Shown in pieces: positions 63,215 through 64,000 of a stretch of DNA of 64,000 bases. A model generated the notes under the pieces. That model saw only the letters and a list, made by a program, of their open reading frames with translations. It did no database searches and had not been told where the DNA came from. The translations under genes and the position numbers were made by a program. The stretch is from Eutreptiella sp. 'Long Island Sound 2002' (taxonomy: Eukaryota; Euglenozoa; Euglenophyceae; Eutreptiales; Eutreptiaceae), in the NCBI GenBank assembly GCA_964036045.1, contig OZ038384.1, positions 53,272,385 to 53,336,384 on the forward strand. Reading direction: 5' to 3'. The stretch's first letter is position 1. Each line of letters opens with the position of its first letter.

Positions 63215-63870
63215 GCCAAGCACACCAAAATGCCTTGTGATTGCGGTGGGGATACTGCTGGACTGGGTGCTGACCCCACCACCACTTTGGAGAAGTACCG
63301 TGAGGCAGAGCTGATCCACGCCCGTTGGGCCATGCTGGGCACTTTGGGCTGCACCACCCCAGAGTCCCTTGCCAAGTACAAAGGGGGCATATTCTTCACC
63401 GAGAACTACGCTGTCTGGCACACGGCCGGTGCGGCCGCCTTCTGTGAGGGTGGTACCGACCACTTGGGTGAGCCTCGGTTGGTACACGCCCAATCCATCC
63501 TGGCCATCCTGGCCTGCTAGGCTCTGTTGGTGAGAGCCGTTGAGGCTTGCCGTGCAGCTGAGACTGGCCCATTGAAAGAGGGATTGGATAAGCTGCACCC
63601 TGGTGAAGCCCTCGACCCTCCGGGATTGACCGAACCGACCCTGACACGTTCGCTGAACTGCATATGAAGGAGATCAAGCAGTTCAAGAAAGGTTGTCTTG
63701 CCATGTTCTCGATGCTCGGCTACTACGTGCAGGCTATAGCGACTAATGAGAGCCATGTAGAGAACTAGGCATCCCAAGTTGCCGACCCATTCGCCGAGAA
63801 CAACAACACGGCCCTGGATGGCGCCCTTGACTGCTCCGTGCCTGCCTTTTGGGGAGATGCCCAACGTTGT
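63215..63870 (+). pseudogene. Light-harvesting chlorophyll a/b-binding protein pseudogene
   Basis: From about 63,230: [20 protein letters not shown], then [13 protein letters not shown] (first membrane helix with the E-x-x-HARWAM chlorophyll ligands) and [18 protein letters not shown]. It stops at TAG 63,518-63,520, where relatives have Gln. The same frame continues with ALLVRAVEACRAAETGPL, a shift near 63,640, [20 protein letters not shown] (third helix, Arg ligand of NGRLAM changed to Cys) and [12 protein letters not shown]. It then meets TAG at 63,766 and ADPFAENNNTALDGA. The transit peptide and amino-terminus are missing, and no intron is seen. It may be a processed or transposed copy. 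Confidence 0.85.
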
Positions 63871-64000
63871 GGCTTTGGTAGCTGCAGAGCAGCAGGACGC
63901 CCCGGAAGGTGGGGCGGGGTAGGCCGGGACAGCCAGCCGCACGGGCAGTTGGGATGGACAGATCATCTCCACGTTGATCAGCCAGCAATGCAAGAGAACT
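63871..64000. other. Window end, nothing further recognised
   Basis: Sequence after the LHC carboxy-terminal similarity has no motif that I can name. Confidence 0.4.

Noticed and set aside
1-64000. CRISPR arrays, bacterial operons, riboswitches or rRNA
   Set aside because: No regularly spaced identical repeats, no Shine-Dalgarno-spaced gene runs and no rRNA sequence were seen; introns and LINEs show a eukaryotic nuclear genome.

Overview
This is nuclear DNA of a photosynthetic eukaryote, most likely a chlorophyte (prasinophyte-grade) green alga. The evidence is a decayed chlorophyll a/b-binding (LHC) gene at 63.2-63.9 kb, an animal/plant-type purple acid phosphatase with a GT-AG intron at 4.5-6.3 kb, further spliced coding fragments, and many non-LTR and tyrosine-recombinase (YR) retrotransposons. 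G/C homopolymers of 8-18 nt and simple repeats are abundant. The species is not proven; Pyramimonadales (for example Cymbomonas) would fit. Nothing here looks bacterial, organellar or viral.

Layout: 0-4.3 kb, repeats, a tRNA-like SINE head and a DNA-transposon end. 4.46-6.32 kb, first two exons of a purple acid phosphatase (minus). 6.3-10 kb, no supportable gene. 10.02-12.40 kb, a 5'-truncated LINE (LINE-C) with a T8/A8 tail and a perfect 21-bp target duplication. 13.3-17.2 kb, a broken, spliced, unrecognised minus-strand gene. 17.36-24.44 kb, a nearly full-length LINE (LINE-A: ORF1, AP-endonuclease, RT, zinc finger, Cys-rich tail) bracketed by (GT)n tracts. 25.0-26.1 kb, an unrecognised spliced gene. 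28.7-35.2 kb, a second LINE (LINE-B: ORF1, endonuclease, RT, RNase H). 36.85-39.38 kb, retroelement YR-1. 39.9-42.9 kb, a plus-strand transposase-like ORF and a spliced minus-strand gene converging on a palindrome. 43.0-52.4 kb, a nest: element YR-2 carries two DNA transposons (H1 and E1) and is split by element YR-3, with a 277-bp duplication on both sides. 56.4-57.7 kb, a LINE-A fragment. 59.1-63.2 kb, element YR-4. The LHC pseudogene ends the window.

The most interesting system is the YR retroelement family. In YR-1, YR-3 and YR-4, and by reconstruction in YR-2, the tyrosine recombinase lies between gag and the reverse transcriptase, on the same strand as RT-RNase H, rather than downstream of it. 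In YR-4 the YR stop and RT start overlap as TGATG. In YR-3 gag and YR share one reading frame whose only interruptions are TGA codons. Every recognisable retroelement and every tRNA-like SINE head in the 64 kb lies on the minus strand. Most elements are damaged, often by frameshifts at or near G/C runs, so part of the damage could be sequence error.
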